This document shows, piece by piece, positions 1-7,409 of a DNA stretch of 8,569 nt (position 1 is the stretch's first letter; every line of letters begins with the position of its first letter). Source of the DNA: Sphaerochaeta sp. (lineage in GTDB: Bacteria > Spirochaetota > Spirochaetia > Sphaerochaetales > Sphaerochaetaceae); the NCBI GenBank assembly GCA_003446545.1, contig DMAO01000093.1, forward strand, positions 1 through 8,569, read 5' to 3'. The position numbers and the translations under genes are program-made. The notes under the pieces are model-generated. The model was not told the DNA's origin and did not search any database. It saw only the letters and a list, made by a program, of their open reading frames with translations.

Positions 1-14
1 GCTCTGCCTATGCT

Positions 15-2111
15 TCAGTCTGCATACAGGAAGTTCTCGATCTTGTCACAGACCGTGGAGGTCTCAGTCTCAGGGTGGAAGCTCTCAGGTAGAGACCTCA
101 TCATGAACACCCCGTAATTCTTCAGGACGACCCGGCTATCGAGGATAAGGACCACACCCCTATCGCCTGTGTTACGCATCAGCCGGCCAAATCCCTGTTT
201 CAGCTTCATGGTAGCTTCCTTCAGGGCAAGATGGTAGAAGCCACTGCCACCGCTGTTGTCCAGGGCCTCACAACGGGCCTTGAATACCGGGTCGCTGGGA
301 ACACTGAAGGGAAGCTTGACGATGATGACCATACGCAGCGTATCCCCTGGGGCGTCCACCCCTTCCCAGAAGGAGGATGTCGCGAACAGGGTGCTGTCCT
401 TCTCCGCTATGAAGCGGTTGAGCAGGGAGTACCGGTCCATATCCCTCTGGCATAAAAGTTCCATATCCTGTTGTGCGAAGCGAGGCTTCAGGCGGTCACT
501 GACCTTCTGCAACATCGCATACGAGGTGAACAGGACCAACGCCCCACCTCCGGCAGACAGGACAGAGGAGAATACCGTCTCACACATGTACGAGACATAC
601 GCCTCCTCATTGTCCTTTGTAAGGAGGGGGGCATCACTAGGGGTCAGCAGCATCAGGCGGTTCTGATAATCAAAGGGAGAGGAAAAGGAAGCCCTCTGGT
701 AGGGCCTCATCTCGTCATAGGGAAGGCCTACCCTGCCACCCCAAAAGGCAAAGTCATCATTCAGATCCAAGGTGGCAGAGGTACATACCACGGTAGACAA
801 CTTCTTGAACAGGGCCTCCACCAGAATGGGTGCGATGGAAAGGGGGGTGATGCAGACCCCGACAGAGCGGATATTCCTATACGACTCAGCATTGAACCAG
901 TGCACCTCATCGCCCCAGAGGGGGAAGTTACAGAATTGGGAGAGAACTTCGCTCATCTGGGATATCCTTGTTCCCCGAACCATCAGTTCATTTACCTTTG
1001 CCTCATACTCCTCGGGAGCCTTCTGGTGCTCGATGAAGTGGGCTATCTTGGCAGCGAGACGTCCACTAGCCTGGGCAACCTTGGTTGCCTGCTCGACGAA
1101 CTGCCCAATGCGGTGCTGTTGCTCCGCCTTTATCAGCACAGGTTGGAAATTGTTCTTCTGGAACACCCCCAACAGGTACTGGTCCAGAGTTCCCACTTCA
1201 CCGCTGAGGAGGTGGATATCATCGCGGATGCGGTCGAACAGTTCTGGCTCTGGGGAGAACTCACCCAATTGGTCCAGTAGAGATTTTGTGGCGTAGCGGC
1301 CCGTCCGTTGGATCCATGAGATCTGACGCAGCATCTCCTTTGAGGTATACTCTGCTGTAAAGAAGCTGGAGGCATTGCTCTCGATGTTGTGGGCCTCATC
1401 TATGATGAGCCTGGAATAGGCAGGAAGGACAGCCTCCTCATCAAAGCCAATGTCGCTCTCATGGCGGCTGTGCGCATCGGTGAAGAGGAGGTGGTGGTTG
1501 CTTACGATGATCCTCGCTTCCTTTATCTTCTGCTTAGCCTTGAAAAAGAAACACTCCTTGAAATACTCACACTTACGGGTGTTGCACAGGTCTCCATCAC
1601 AGAGGACCTCACCCCAGATTTCACCTAGTCTCCCAGGGTAATCACTACGAAGCCCTGTATCGGTGGTCATAGCCCATTCGTTAAGCTGATACAGTTCACT
1701 CTGAGGATCCTGGGCAAGCAGCGATGCGTCATTGCGCACTGCGATGAACCGCTGCAGGCAGAGGTAGTTCCCCCTGCCTACGGCAAGGGCTATCTTGCAG
1801 GAGAGGTTCAGGATCTTGAAAAGCATTGGAATGTCCTTTTCGAACAATTGCTTCTGCAAGTTGATGGTGGAGGTGGCGATGACCGTCCGCTCATCTGGTT
1901 CCTGCATTGCGTGGTAGAGGGCCGGAACCAGATAGGCAAAGGACTTGCCTATCCCTGTGCCTGCCTCAATTGCGGCGATGGCATGCGTATCATAGCATTC
2001 TCGTACCAGATCGGCCATAAGCAACTGGCCTTCACGGTATTCATAGGTGGAGAAGCGTTTCTCAAGGCTTCCCCCCTTGTCAAAGATCTGGTAGATGTCA
2101 TTCTTGGTCAA
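15..2111 (-). CDS. dinG: DinG/XPD-family ATP-dependent DNA helicase with iron-sulphur cluster
   Basis: A 698-residue superfamily 2 helicase of the DinG/Rad3 (XPD-like) group, expected to unwind DNA or R-loops 5'-to-3' with ATP in the cytosol. Visible motifs are Walker A AGTGIGKS (50-57), motif Ia TSTINLQKQL (80-89), DEAH (238-241), TSATL (444-448), SFWEGVDAPGD (580-590) and QGFGRLMRN (639-647). Four cysteines, C118, C176, C181 and C187, fit the 4Fe-4S ligands; the C-x4-C-x5-C spacing of the last three is the one I recall for E. coli DinG. The start is TTG at 2109-2111, preceded by AGGA 8 nt upstream; the nearby ATG is out of frame. The start overlaps the response-regulator stop by 14 nt, so translation is probably coupled. 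It is the last gene of the minus-strand unit visible here. No SOS box can be placed directly upstream because that DNA is coding. An E. coli-like role in R-loop removal is inference. Confidence 0.93.
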   Translation of the reverse strand: MTKNDIYQIFDKGGSLEKRFSTYEYREGQLLMADLVRECYDTHAIAAIEAGTGIGKSFAYLVPALYHAMQEPDERTVIATSTINLQKQLFEKDIPMLFKILNLSCKIALAVGRGNYLCLQRFIAVRNDASLLAQDPQSELYQLNEWAMTTDTGLRSDYPGRLGEIWGEVLCDGDLCNTRKCEYFKECFFFKAKQKIKEARIIVSNHHLLFTDAHSRHESDIGFDEEAVLPAYSRLIIDEAHNIESNASSFFTAEYTSKEMLRQISWIQRTGRYATKSLLDQLGEFSPEPELFDRIRDDIHLLSGEVGTLDQYLLGVFQKNNFQPVLIKAEQQHRIGQFVEQATKVAQASGRLAAKIAHFIEHQKAPEEYEAKVNELMVRGTRISQMSEVLSQFCNFPLWGDEVHWFNAESYRNIRSVGVCITPLSIAPILVEALFKKLSTVVCTSATLDLNDDFAFWGGRVGLPYDEMRPYQRASFSSPFDYQNRLMLLTPSDAPLLTKDNEEAYVSYMCETVFSSVLSAGGGALVLFTSYAMLQKVSDRLKPRFAQQDMELLCQRDMDRYSLLNRFIAEKDSTLFATSSFWEGVDAPGDTLRMVIIVKLPFSVPSDPVFKARCEALDNSGGSGFYHLALKEATMKLKQGFGRLMRNTGDRGVVLILDSRVVLKNYGVFMMRSLPESFHPETETSTVCDKIENFLYAD

Positions 2112-3459
2112 TTTGGTATTCCTGTAATTTCCTATGTAGTGTCTTGCGCCCGATGCCCAGAACCTCGGCGGCTCGTGTCTTGTTTCCCCCGCACATTACC
2201 AAGGTGGACATGATAAGCTTTTTCTCAGCCTCGGCTAGCGTAATGCCAACATCAAGGGAAAGTTGTGCCGAAGAGTCGGAAAGCCTCACCGAAGGGGGGA
2301 GGTCCTCTACTTCTATCACAGAAGAGCGTGAAAGCACAACGGCACTTTCGACAGAATTACGCAGTTCACGAATATTGCCTGGCCAATCATAGGAAAGCAT
2401 TGCCTTCTTGGCCCCGTTGGAGAAACCTTCAAGGCTCTTGTCGTTCTCCTTGTTGAACTGGGTGAGGAAAGAAGTCATCAGCAGGGGGATGTCATCCTCG
2501 CGGTCGCGCAAGGGCGGTACTTCGAGATGGACAACATTGAGCCTGTAGTAGAGGTCCTCACGGAAGGCCCCCTTCTCTATCTCCTTGAGCAGGTCCCGGT
2601 TGGTTGCACACACGATGCGCACATCGACTGTGACGGCTTTCTCCCCCCCTACCCGCTCAAACACCTTCTCCTGCAGGACCCGAAGTAGCTTTACCTGGGT
2701 TGCCCCGTTGATCTCCCCAATCTCATCGAGAAAGATTGTACCCCCATCAGCAAGCTCAAAGCGCCCCTTCTTCTGAGAGATGGCACCTGTAAAGGAGCCT
2801 TTCTCATGCCCGAAAAGCTCACTCTCCAGCAAGGACTCAGAGAGGGCAGCACAATGGACCTTGATGAAGGGCCCCTTGCTACGATTCCCCAACTCATGGA
2901 TCGCATCGGCAACCAGCTCCTTACCCACCCCGCTCTCACCGGTGATGAGTACGGAAGCACGGGTGGGGGCAACCTGGGCCACAGTCTCCATAAGGGCGAC
3001 CATCTTCTGGCTCTTTCCAACGATCCGGTCATAGCGATTGCGAGCCTTGAGGGTTTCAACTTCCGCCTTCAGCCTCTCATGCTCGGCATAGAGGTCGGTA
3101 TTTGAGAGGGCCTTCTTGACCACAAGGGAGAGACGGTCCAGTTCCACGGGCTTGGTAAAGAAGTCAATGGCCCCTTTACGCATTGCATCCACTGCAGTCT
3201 CGATTGTCCCATGTCCGGTAAGGATGATGACAGGAAGCCTTGGGTATGCTCCTGTGATCTTCTGCAGCAATTGCTCCCCACTCAGGTTCGGCATCCTGAG
3301 GTCTGTAATGACCAGATCCACATCCTTCTTGCCCATCAGAGCCCAAGCTGAGGCTCCGTCCTCAGCTGTGAGGCTCTCATACCCCTCCAGCTCCATGGCC
3401 ATGGCCAAACCGCTTCGGATATTCTTCTCATCATCTACAATGAGGATACTACGTTTCAT
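2098..3459 (-). CDS. Sigma54-dependent NtrC-family response regulator (Rrp2/AtoC-like)
   Basis: A 453-residue cytosolic transcription activator with three canonical modules. The receiver (1-120) has the acidic pair D9-D10, phospho-acceptor D53 in ITDLRMP, T81 and K103. The AAA+ sigma54-activation domain (about 145-380) has Walker A GESGVGKE (174-181), sigma54-contact loop GSFTGA (221-226), Walker B IFLDEIGE (242-249) and the arginine-rich FREDLYYRLNV (299-309). A Fis-type helix-turn-helix lies at 424-448. Phosphorylated protein should hexamerise and drive open-complex formation by sigma54 RNA polymerase. I chose ATG 3457-3459 over an in-frame GTG at 3481-3483 because AAGGAG sits 7 nt before the ATG and the protein then begins MKRSILIVDDE, as the family does. 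It overlaps the kinase stop (3449-3451) by 11 nt, which marks the kinase as its cognate partner. Gene order suggests orthology to Borrelia Rrp2 and treponemal AtoC; this is from memory. The alanine-to-serine change in the GAFTGA loop is the only motif deviation. Confidence 0.95.
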   Translation of the reverse strand: MKRSILIVDDEKNIRSGLAMAMELEGYESLTAEDGASAWALMGKKDVDLVITDLRMPNLSGEQLLQKITGAYPRLPVIILTGHGTIETAVDAMRKGAIDFFTKPVELDRLSLVVKKALSNTDLYAEHERLKAEVETLKARNRYDRIVGKSQKMVALMETVAQVAPTRASVLITGESGVGKELVADAIHELGNRSKGPFIKVHCAALSESLLESELFGHEKGSFTGAISQKKGRFELADGGTIFLDEIGEINGATQVKLLRVLQEKVFERVGGEKAVTVDVRIVCATNRDLLKEIEKGAFREDLYYRLNVVHLEVPPLRDREDDIPLLMTSFLTQFNKENDKSLEGFSNGAKKAMLSYDWPGNIRELRNSVESAVVLSRSSVIEVEDLPPSVRLSDSSAQLSLDVGITLAEAEKKLIMSTLVMCGGNKTRAAEVLGIGRKTLHRKLQEYQIDQE

Positions 3460-4639
3460 TCGGACTCTCCTTATCAGGCTCACTCAGGCTGAGGCGCTCA
3501 CTCTTGGGGATGGGAAAGGAGAGGGTAAAGGTGGAACCCTCACCCAGCCTACTCTTTACGGTGATGTCGCCCCTGTGTTCCTTCATGATCTTATAGACAA
3601 TGGTGAGACCCAGGCCTGTTCCCGTTGCCTTGTTGGTGTAGTACGGCTCAAAGATCTTCTGCAGGGTCTCGTCATCCATCCCGATACCGGTGTCCTGTAC
3701 GCTGATGAGCACCTGGTTTCCATCCGGGCGTGCATGCAAGCTCAGCCTTCCGCCCTGCTCCATGGCATTCATCGCATTCTTGATCAGGTTGAGCAAGACT
3801 TGCTTGAGCAGGTTCTCATCAAACTCCAGCTTGGGTAGAGATGTGGAGAAGTCACAGGTGAGGGTCACCTTATTCTCAGCAAGCTCCGGCTCCACAAACG
3901 AAGCAACCTCGTTGAGTGTCTTAAGGATGGAACCTAGGCGAAGGCGGGTGTCCAGAGGTCGGACGGCAAAGAGGAAGTCCACGACGATGCTGTTGAGGCG
4001 GGTAATCTCCTCTTCCAATACATCGATATATCGCTGGGCCTCATGCATGCTCAGGCACTGTTGACGCACAAAGGCCTTCTTCAACAGCTGCAGATGGATC
4101 CCCATGGCAGCAAGCGGGTTTTTAATCTCATGTGCCACCCCCGCCGCCATGGTGGTCATGGAGGCGAGGTTCTCAGAACGTCTCATCCTTGCCTCATTGG
4201 CATTGTGCTCGGTCACATCGCTGAACATCAGCACATAGCTGGAAAGGCCCTTCTCCTCTGGCATCTTGTAGGTGAAGACTGTGACGGCAACCGTCTGGAC
4301 CTTGTTCCCCCTCTGGAAGGTGAACTCATTGTCCATTTCCTCTGCACGGTTGTAGACAGAGAGGACTATGTAGCGAAGCACATGCTTGTCCTCTATCACC
4401 TTTGAGAGAGGGAAGCCCTCATAGGAGCGTCTCCTGGCCATGGGAATAAGGTTCTGACAGTGGGAATTGGCATAGTTTATGGTAAGCTTCGCATCAGTGA
4501 GGATGACCCCATCCTCGATGGACTCAAGAACATTCTCCAACATCTCAAGCTCTCTGGACTGGCTTTGCATGATAGAAACTATCTGCTTGGTATCCAGCTG
4601 GTCTATCTTCTGGATCGCCCGTTGGACAAAATTCTTCAT
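3449..4639 (-). CDS. Soluble PAS-domain sensor histidine kinase (NtrB/AtoS/Hk2-like)
   Basis: A 396-residue histidine kinase without any convincing membrane segment or signal peptide, so it should be cytosolic. Domains in order: an N-terminal helical stretch (1-35), a PAS domain (about 36-145, ending FSDVTEHNANEARM), a dimerisation/phosphotransfer domain with H-box MAAGVAHEIKNPL (phospho-acceptor H170), and the HATPase_c domain with N-box LNLIKNAMNAM (N288), G1 box DTGIGM (316-321) and G2 box GTGLGL (340-345). The catalytic set is complete. It should autophosphorylate and pass the phosphate to D53 of the adjacent activator. The signal is unknown; the PAS domain is the only visible sensor. ATG 4637-4639 overlaps the stop of the preceding gene in an ATGA junction, with GGAGG 4 nt upstream. 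Its own stop overlaps the regulator start by 11 nt. In family and neighbourhood it resembles Borrelia Hk2 and treponemal AtoS. Confidence 0.94.
   Translation of the reverse strand: MKNFVQRAIQKIDQLDTKQIVSIMQSQSRELEMLENVLESIEDGVILTDAKLTINYANSHCQNLIPMARRRSYEGFPLSKVIEDKHVLRYIVLSVYNRAEEMDNEFTFQRGNKVQTVAVTVFTYKMPEEKGLSSYVLMFSDVTEHNANEARMRRSENLASMTTMAAGVAHEIKNPLAAMGIHLQLLKKAFVRQQCLSMHEAQRYIDVLEEEITRLNSIVVDFLFAVRPLDTRLRLGSILKTLNEVASFVEPELAENKVTLTCDFSTSLPKLEFDENLLKQVLLNLIKNAMNAMEQGGRLSLHARPDGNQVLISVQDTGIGMDDETLQKIFEPYYTNKATGTGLGLTIVYKIMKEHRGDITVKSRLGEGSTFTLSFPIPKSERLSLSEPDKESPNET
3467..3472 (-). promoter_or_regulatory. Shine-Dalgarno AAGGAG deciding the response-regulator start
   Basis: AAGGAG on the minus strand lies 7 nt before the ATG at 3457-3459. 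It supports that codon rather than the upstream in-frame GTG at 3481-3483, which would add eight residues (MSLIRRVR) not typical of receiver domains. The site lies inside the 3' end of the kinase gene, as expected for coupled translation. Confidence 0.75.
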
Positions 4640-5826
4640 ACCACCTCCATAAGTTTCAGATACAGGGCCTCAAACATCAGACGCTTGTTCTGGTTATAGA
4701 GAGTTGCTGTGCTGTAGCTTTCTGAAACCAAGTCCGAGAGGGCCTTTGCCCGTTGCCAGGTAATCCCCCCCGAGACAAGCAGAACACCCAGAGAGGAGAG
4801 CAACCTCTTCAGGACATACTCATAACTGCCCTGCTCGTCAATAAAGGAGAGCAGGGCGTTGAACTGCTCCTCCTTCAGGTAGGTGTGATTTGACAGGGAG
4901 TTCAGCAGCATATCGACGATTTCTGCATGGCGTGCCAAATTGAGCCCCCCCCCTTGCAGGAAGAAGGATTCCAGGCTTTCAAAACGTTCGCTGCCAAGAA
5001 AAAAGGGCGTGAGCAGTGCATTGACCCCAGACTCCTGCAAGGGAGGGAAGCTATACTTGCGAACACGACTTAGGATGGTCTGCATAATTCTGTTGGGGTA
5101 CTCAGAAATCAGAAAAAAATATGTATCCGAAGGTGGTTCCTCCAACAACTTCAACAGGCTGTTACGAGCCGATGCATTGGTCTGCTCCAACCCCTCCAGG
5201 ATGATGAAGGTCTTCTGATCACCCATGGTTGTCCGATTAACCCACTCTTCCAGGGACCTGACCTGGTTTACCGAAATGGTGGTATTCTTCCTTGAGGCGG
5301 CAAGAAGCGGCTTCAGGGCGGTCTTCAGGCTCTGCACAAGAGACCTGGCCTCCCGTTCGGATATTTCCCCATTCCTCTGGGAAAGTTCCATCAGAAGGTC
5401 ACTCACATTCGACGCACTCTCGTAGTTGTTGCTCTGGGAAGGGCTCTGGGTGTTGCCCAACAGGGAGGCGTGGTACTGCAACAGGAGAATACGCACCGAA
5501 CGCAGAAGAAAATTCCTGGAGAAATCGGTTCTGAGGCGCAGGAAACTGCTCAGGGCAGTCTCAATGACACTCTGGTGGTCACGGTGGCTGACAATGACCA
5601 GATTCTGCATGGTAAGGGCTTCAAACTTCCTGCAGCTTGCACAGCGGCAGGCCTGCTCGCCCTCCTCCTTGCAGGATAAAACTCGGGCAGCCTCTATGGC
5701 ACTTGTCATCCGCAGCGAATACCTGCTTCCCCCAAATAGGTTCACCTGGGTAAAGGTCCCACCTCTGATCTGGTTGGAGAGTTGCTCGGCCATATCCTTC
5801 TGGCTTTTTGCTAGTTCATCAAACAT
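4636..5826 (-). CDS. Divergent DNA polymerase III delta-prime-like clamp-loader subunit
   Basis: A 396-residue AAA+-like protein that reads as a divergent HolB (delta-prime), the clamp-loader subunit that helps open the sliding clamp. Support: a cysteine cluster C52, C60, C62, C65 like the HolB zinc module, then ISVNQVRSL, then NSLLKLLEEPPSDTYFFL (about 222-239) and TILSRVRKYSFPPL (250-263), matching the sensor-1/SRC region of clamp loaders. The P-loop position reads LFGGSRYSLRM with no GKT, so ATP binding is unlikely, as in E. coli delta-prime. Between SHRDH (about 84) and ISVNQV (about 184) sits an extra stretch of about 100 mostly helical residues not usual in HolB. The C-terminal 130 residues are helical and would be the collar. 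ATG 5824-5826 is preferred because GGTGA lies 9 nt upstream and MFDEL is a typical start; ATG 5833-5835 (399 aa) is possible. It overlaps the cvpA stop by 8 nt and the kinase start by 4 nt. A nine-G tract lies in the coding strand. Confidence 0.75.
   Translation of the reverse strand: MFDELAKSQKDMAEQLSNQIRGGTFTQVNLFGGSRYSLRMTSAIEAARVLSCKEEGEQACRCASCRKFEALTMQNLVIVSHRDHQSVIETALSSFLRLRTDFSRNFLLRSVRILLLQYHASLLGNTQSPSQSNNYESASNVSDLLMELSQRNGEISEREARSLVQSLKTALKPLLAASRKNTTISVNQVRSLEEWVNRTTMGDQKTFIILEGLEQTNASARNSLLKLLEEPPSDTYFFLISEYPNRIMQTILSRVRKYSFPPLQESGVNALLTPFFLGSERFESLESFFLQGGGLNLARHAEIVDMLLNSLSNHTYLKEEQFNALLSFIDEQGSYEYVLKRLLSSLGVLLVSGGITWQRAKALSDLVSESYSTATLYNQNKRLMFEALYLKLMEVV
4945..4953 (-). 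repeat. G9 homopolymer inside the delta-prime-like gene
   Basis: Nine consecutive C on the plus strand give nine G in the coding strand, encoding three glycines in QGGGLNL (about residues 292-298). It is the longest mononucleotide run I saw in the window; several G6-G7 runs occur in the other genes. Slippage by one base would end the protein within 13 to about 36 codons and remove most of the C-terminal collar domain. Confidence 0.85.
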
Positions 5827-6346
5827 TGGCAGCATTCACCGTAAGGGTAAACCAATTCACGGTCTCCGGTACAAGGGGTCTGACAAGACGCAGGACAAAC
5901 TGGCTGTGATCAAGGGTGGAGGAGAGGTCAAAGGCTGTCTGCAGTTCCAGCATGTACAGGATGAAGGCGGAGAAGACCAACACCTCGAGGACACCCCAGA
6001 TAAAGCCAAGCAGGCTGTTTACAGCTCTGAGACCGGTGACATTCAAGGCCGTTTCCAAAAGGTTGCCTACCACCCTCATCAGGATATACCCGGCAAGGAA
6101 GAGCAGCACAAAGGAGATGAGGCTTGAGAAGAACATCGCCAGGCCGAAGGAGGCCAGCAGAACTTCGGCGAGCACCTTGGTAAACATCAGGGAGAGAAAG
6201 AATCCCACGATGAACCCTGCCCGATGGGCGAAGGAATCGGCAAAGCCGGTAATCGTGTCGGCAATGCCTCCGACGATGGCCAGACAGAACACGATGATGT
6301 CAATCGAGTTGAAATATACCGATCCAATTGTTATGCCCCAATCCAT
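5819..6346 (-). CDS. cvpA: CvpA-family inner-membrane protein
   Basis: A 175-residue hydrophobic protein of the CvpA (colicin V production) family, whose usual length is about 160-190 residues. Four membrane segments can be seen at roughly 14-32, 44-64, 68-90 and 113-133. The last follows the family-like RAVNSLLGFIWGVLEVLV, and a short polar C-terminus comes after it. The precise activity of the family is not settled; in several bacteria it is linked to envelope homeostasis, which would fit its place right after murG. ATG 6344-6346 has a strong AAGGAG 6 nt upstream (6353-6358), which lies in the last codons of murG; only one base separates the murG stop from this ATG. Its stop overlaps the delta-prime-like gene. 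Membrane topology and the envelope role are inference. Confidence 0.88.
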   Translation of the reverse strand: MDWGITIGSVYFNSIDIIVFCLAIVGGIADTITGFADSFAHRAGFIVGFFLSLMFTKVLAEVLLASFGLAMFFSSLISFVLLFLAGYILMRVVGNLLETALNVTGLRAVNSLLGFIWGVLEVLVFSAFILYMLELQTAFDLSSTLDHSQFVLRLVRPLVPETVNWFTLTVNAANV

Positions 6347-6347
6347 A

Positions 6348-7400
6348 TTATTCTCCTTTTCGTATCAGGGTGGCGATCATTGCGGCACTCCCTGTGACAG
6401 CCAATCCGTGTGCATTCCTAGAGAGGATACCCCTTTTCAGAGGATTCTCCAACAGGTCTTCCACCTCTTGCAGAAAGATCTCGGTATTCACCTCACCGAG
6501 CAGAGCACGGGCCGCACCCTTCTCAACCAGGCGCCGGGCATTATCTATCTGGTCCCCCCTGCTCGTAGCCCTTGAAAGCGGGATTATCAGCGAAGCACAA
6601 CCAAAGGACAAAATCTCAGCTAGAGTCCCAGCCCCCCCACGGCTCACCACCAAGGCACTTCTCCTATAGAGGGTGCCCAGTTCCGGTCCCAACACAGTGA
6701 CCGGTAGGTAGTTCTTGTGCTCAAGGGGTCGATAGTCAGCCTCGCCGCACTGATGGATGACAAAGGCAAGGGAGCAAAGCCTGTCTAGGGCATCCCTCAC
6801 CAGGGTGTTTATCTCGGATGAGCCCTGGCTTCCCCCCAGTACCAACAACAGGGGTACACCACATGGGATGTGATACGGTGACAGGTCCTTTTCAAGAAAC
6901 AGTTCTTTTCTCAAGGGGTTTCCAGTGACCACCACCTTATGGGCAGGCAACGATCCTTCACTTCCGTGAAAGGGAATGCACACCACATCTGAGCACCTGC
7001 TGTTCAGGCGGGTGGCGAGACCGGGGGTCGCATCGCTTTCATGCGTCACTATCCTGATACCAAGCATTCTTGCGGCAAAGACAGGAGGAACCGATACGAA
7101 GCCCCCCTTGGAGAAGAGCACATCCGGACGCTTCTTTCGCAGGAGGGACAATGCCTGGAAGAAGGCGATGATGATCCGCAGCAGGTCTGTGAAGTTTTTC
7201 TGTGACCTGTACCGTCTGAACTTACCGCTCTGGATGGGATAAAAGGGTATTCCTGCCTGTTCCACCGTACCCCTTTCGCGTGCATCCTCCCTGCCTATCC
7301 AAAAGGCAGCATAGTCTCCCGTCTCAAGAAGGGCCTCATGCACTGCAAGGGCCGGAAAGATATGACCGAGGGTCCCTCCCCCTGTAAAACAGACCAACAT
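6348..7400 (-). CDS. murG: MurG: UDP-GlcNAc transferase making lipid II
   Basis: A 350-residue GT28 glycosyltransferase that adds N-acetylglucosamine from UDP-GlcNAc to lipid I, giving lipid II, at the cytosolic face of the inner membrane. Family landmarks: glycine loop GGGTLGHIFPALAV (7-20) with H13, SKGGFVSVPP (97-106), HESDATPGLA (120-129), GNPLRKE (160-166), second glycine loop LGGSQGSSEIN (188-198), SRGGAGTLAEI (253-263) and the donor-site RGDQIDNA (281-288). The first glycine loop is GGTLGH where most MurG have GGTGGH. HESDATPGLA is closer to clostridial-type MurG than to the E. coli sequence, as I recall them. Start ATG 7398-7400 fits the usual MurG N-terminus, but no Shine-Dalgarno sequence is visible; instead a stable hairpin ends about 9 nt upstream. 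It is the first gene of the minus-strand unit and is divergent from secA. Identity is firm. Confidence 0.97.
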   Translation of the reverse strand: MLVCFTGGGTLGHIFPALAVHEALLETGDYAAFWIGREDARERGTVEQAGIPFYPIQSGKFRRYRSQKNFTDLLRIIIAFFQALSLLRKKRPDVLFSKGGFVSVPPVFAARMLGIRIVTHESDATPGLATRLNSRCSDVVCIPFHGSEGSLPAHKVVVTGNPLRKELFLEKDLSPYHIPCGVPLLLVLGGSQGSSEINTLVRDALDRLCSLAFVIHQCGEADYRPLEHKNYLPVTVLGPELGTLYRRSALVVSRGGAGTLAEILSFGCASLIIPLSRATSRGDQIDNARRLVEKGAARALLGEVNTEIFLQEVEDLLENPLKRGILSRNAHGLAVTGSAAMIATLIRKGE

Positions 7401-7409
7401 ATGCTGAGT

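Noticed and set aside
471..1280. A 269-codon open frame on the plus strand within dinG
   Set aside because: It is antisense to a complete helicase with every motif intact; its translation has no recognisable domain and looks like a reverse-strand shadow of GC-rich codons.
2112..2140. LexA/SOS box upstream of dinG
   Set aside because: The bases upstream encode the regulator C-terminus and no convincing palindromic SOS-type motif was seen.
2643..2649. Other G/C runs of 6-7 bases (also near 626, 2071, 4765 and 6632) as phase-variation tracts
   Set aside because: They occur in several conserved genes and reflect GGG or CCC codon pairs; they are too short and too common to be special.
3460..3483. 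GTG at 3481-3483 as the response-regulator start
   Set aside because: It adds eight non-family residues and has no better ribosome-binding site; the internal ATG has AAGGAG at 7 nt.
3116..3838. A 240-codon plus-strand open frame across the regulator-kinase junction
   Set aside because: It lies opposite two well-conserved genes, is compositionally odd (Ser/Arg/Leu-rich) and shows no family resemblance.
5426..6127. A 233-codon plus-strand open frame opposite the delta-prime-like gene and cvpA
   Set aside because: It is a shadow of two overlapping genes with good starts; the protein is low in recognisable structure.
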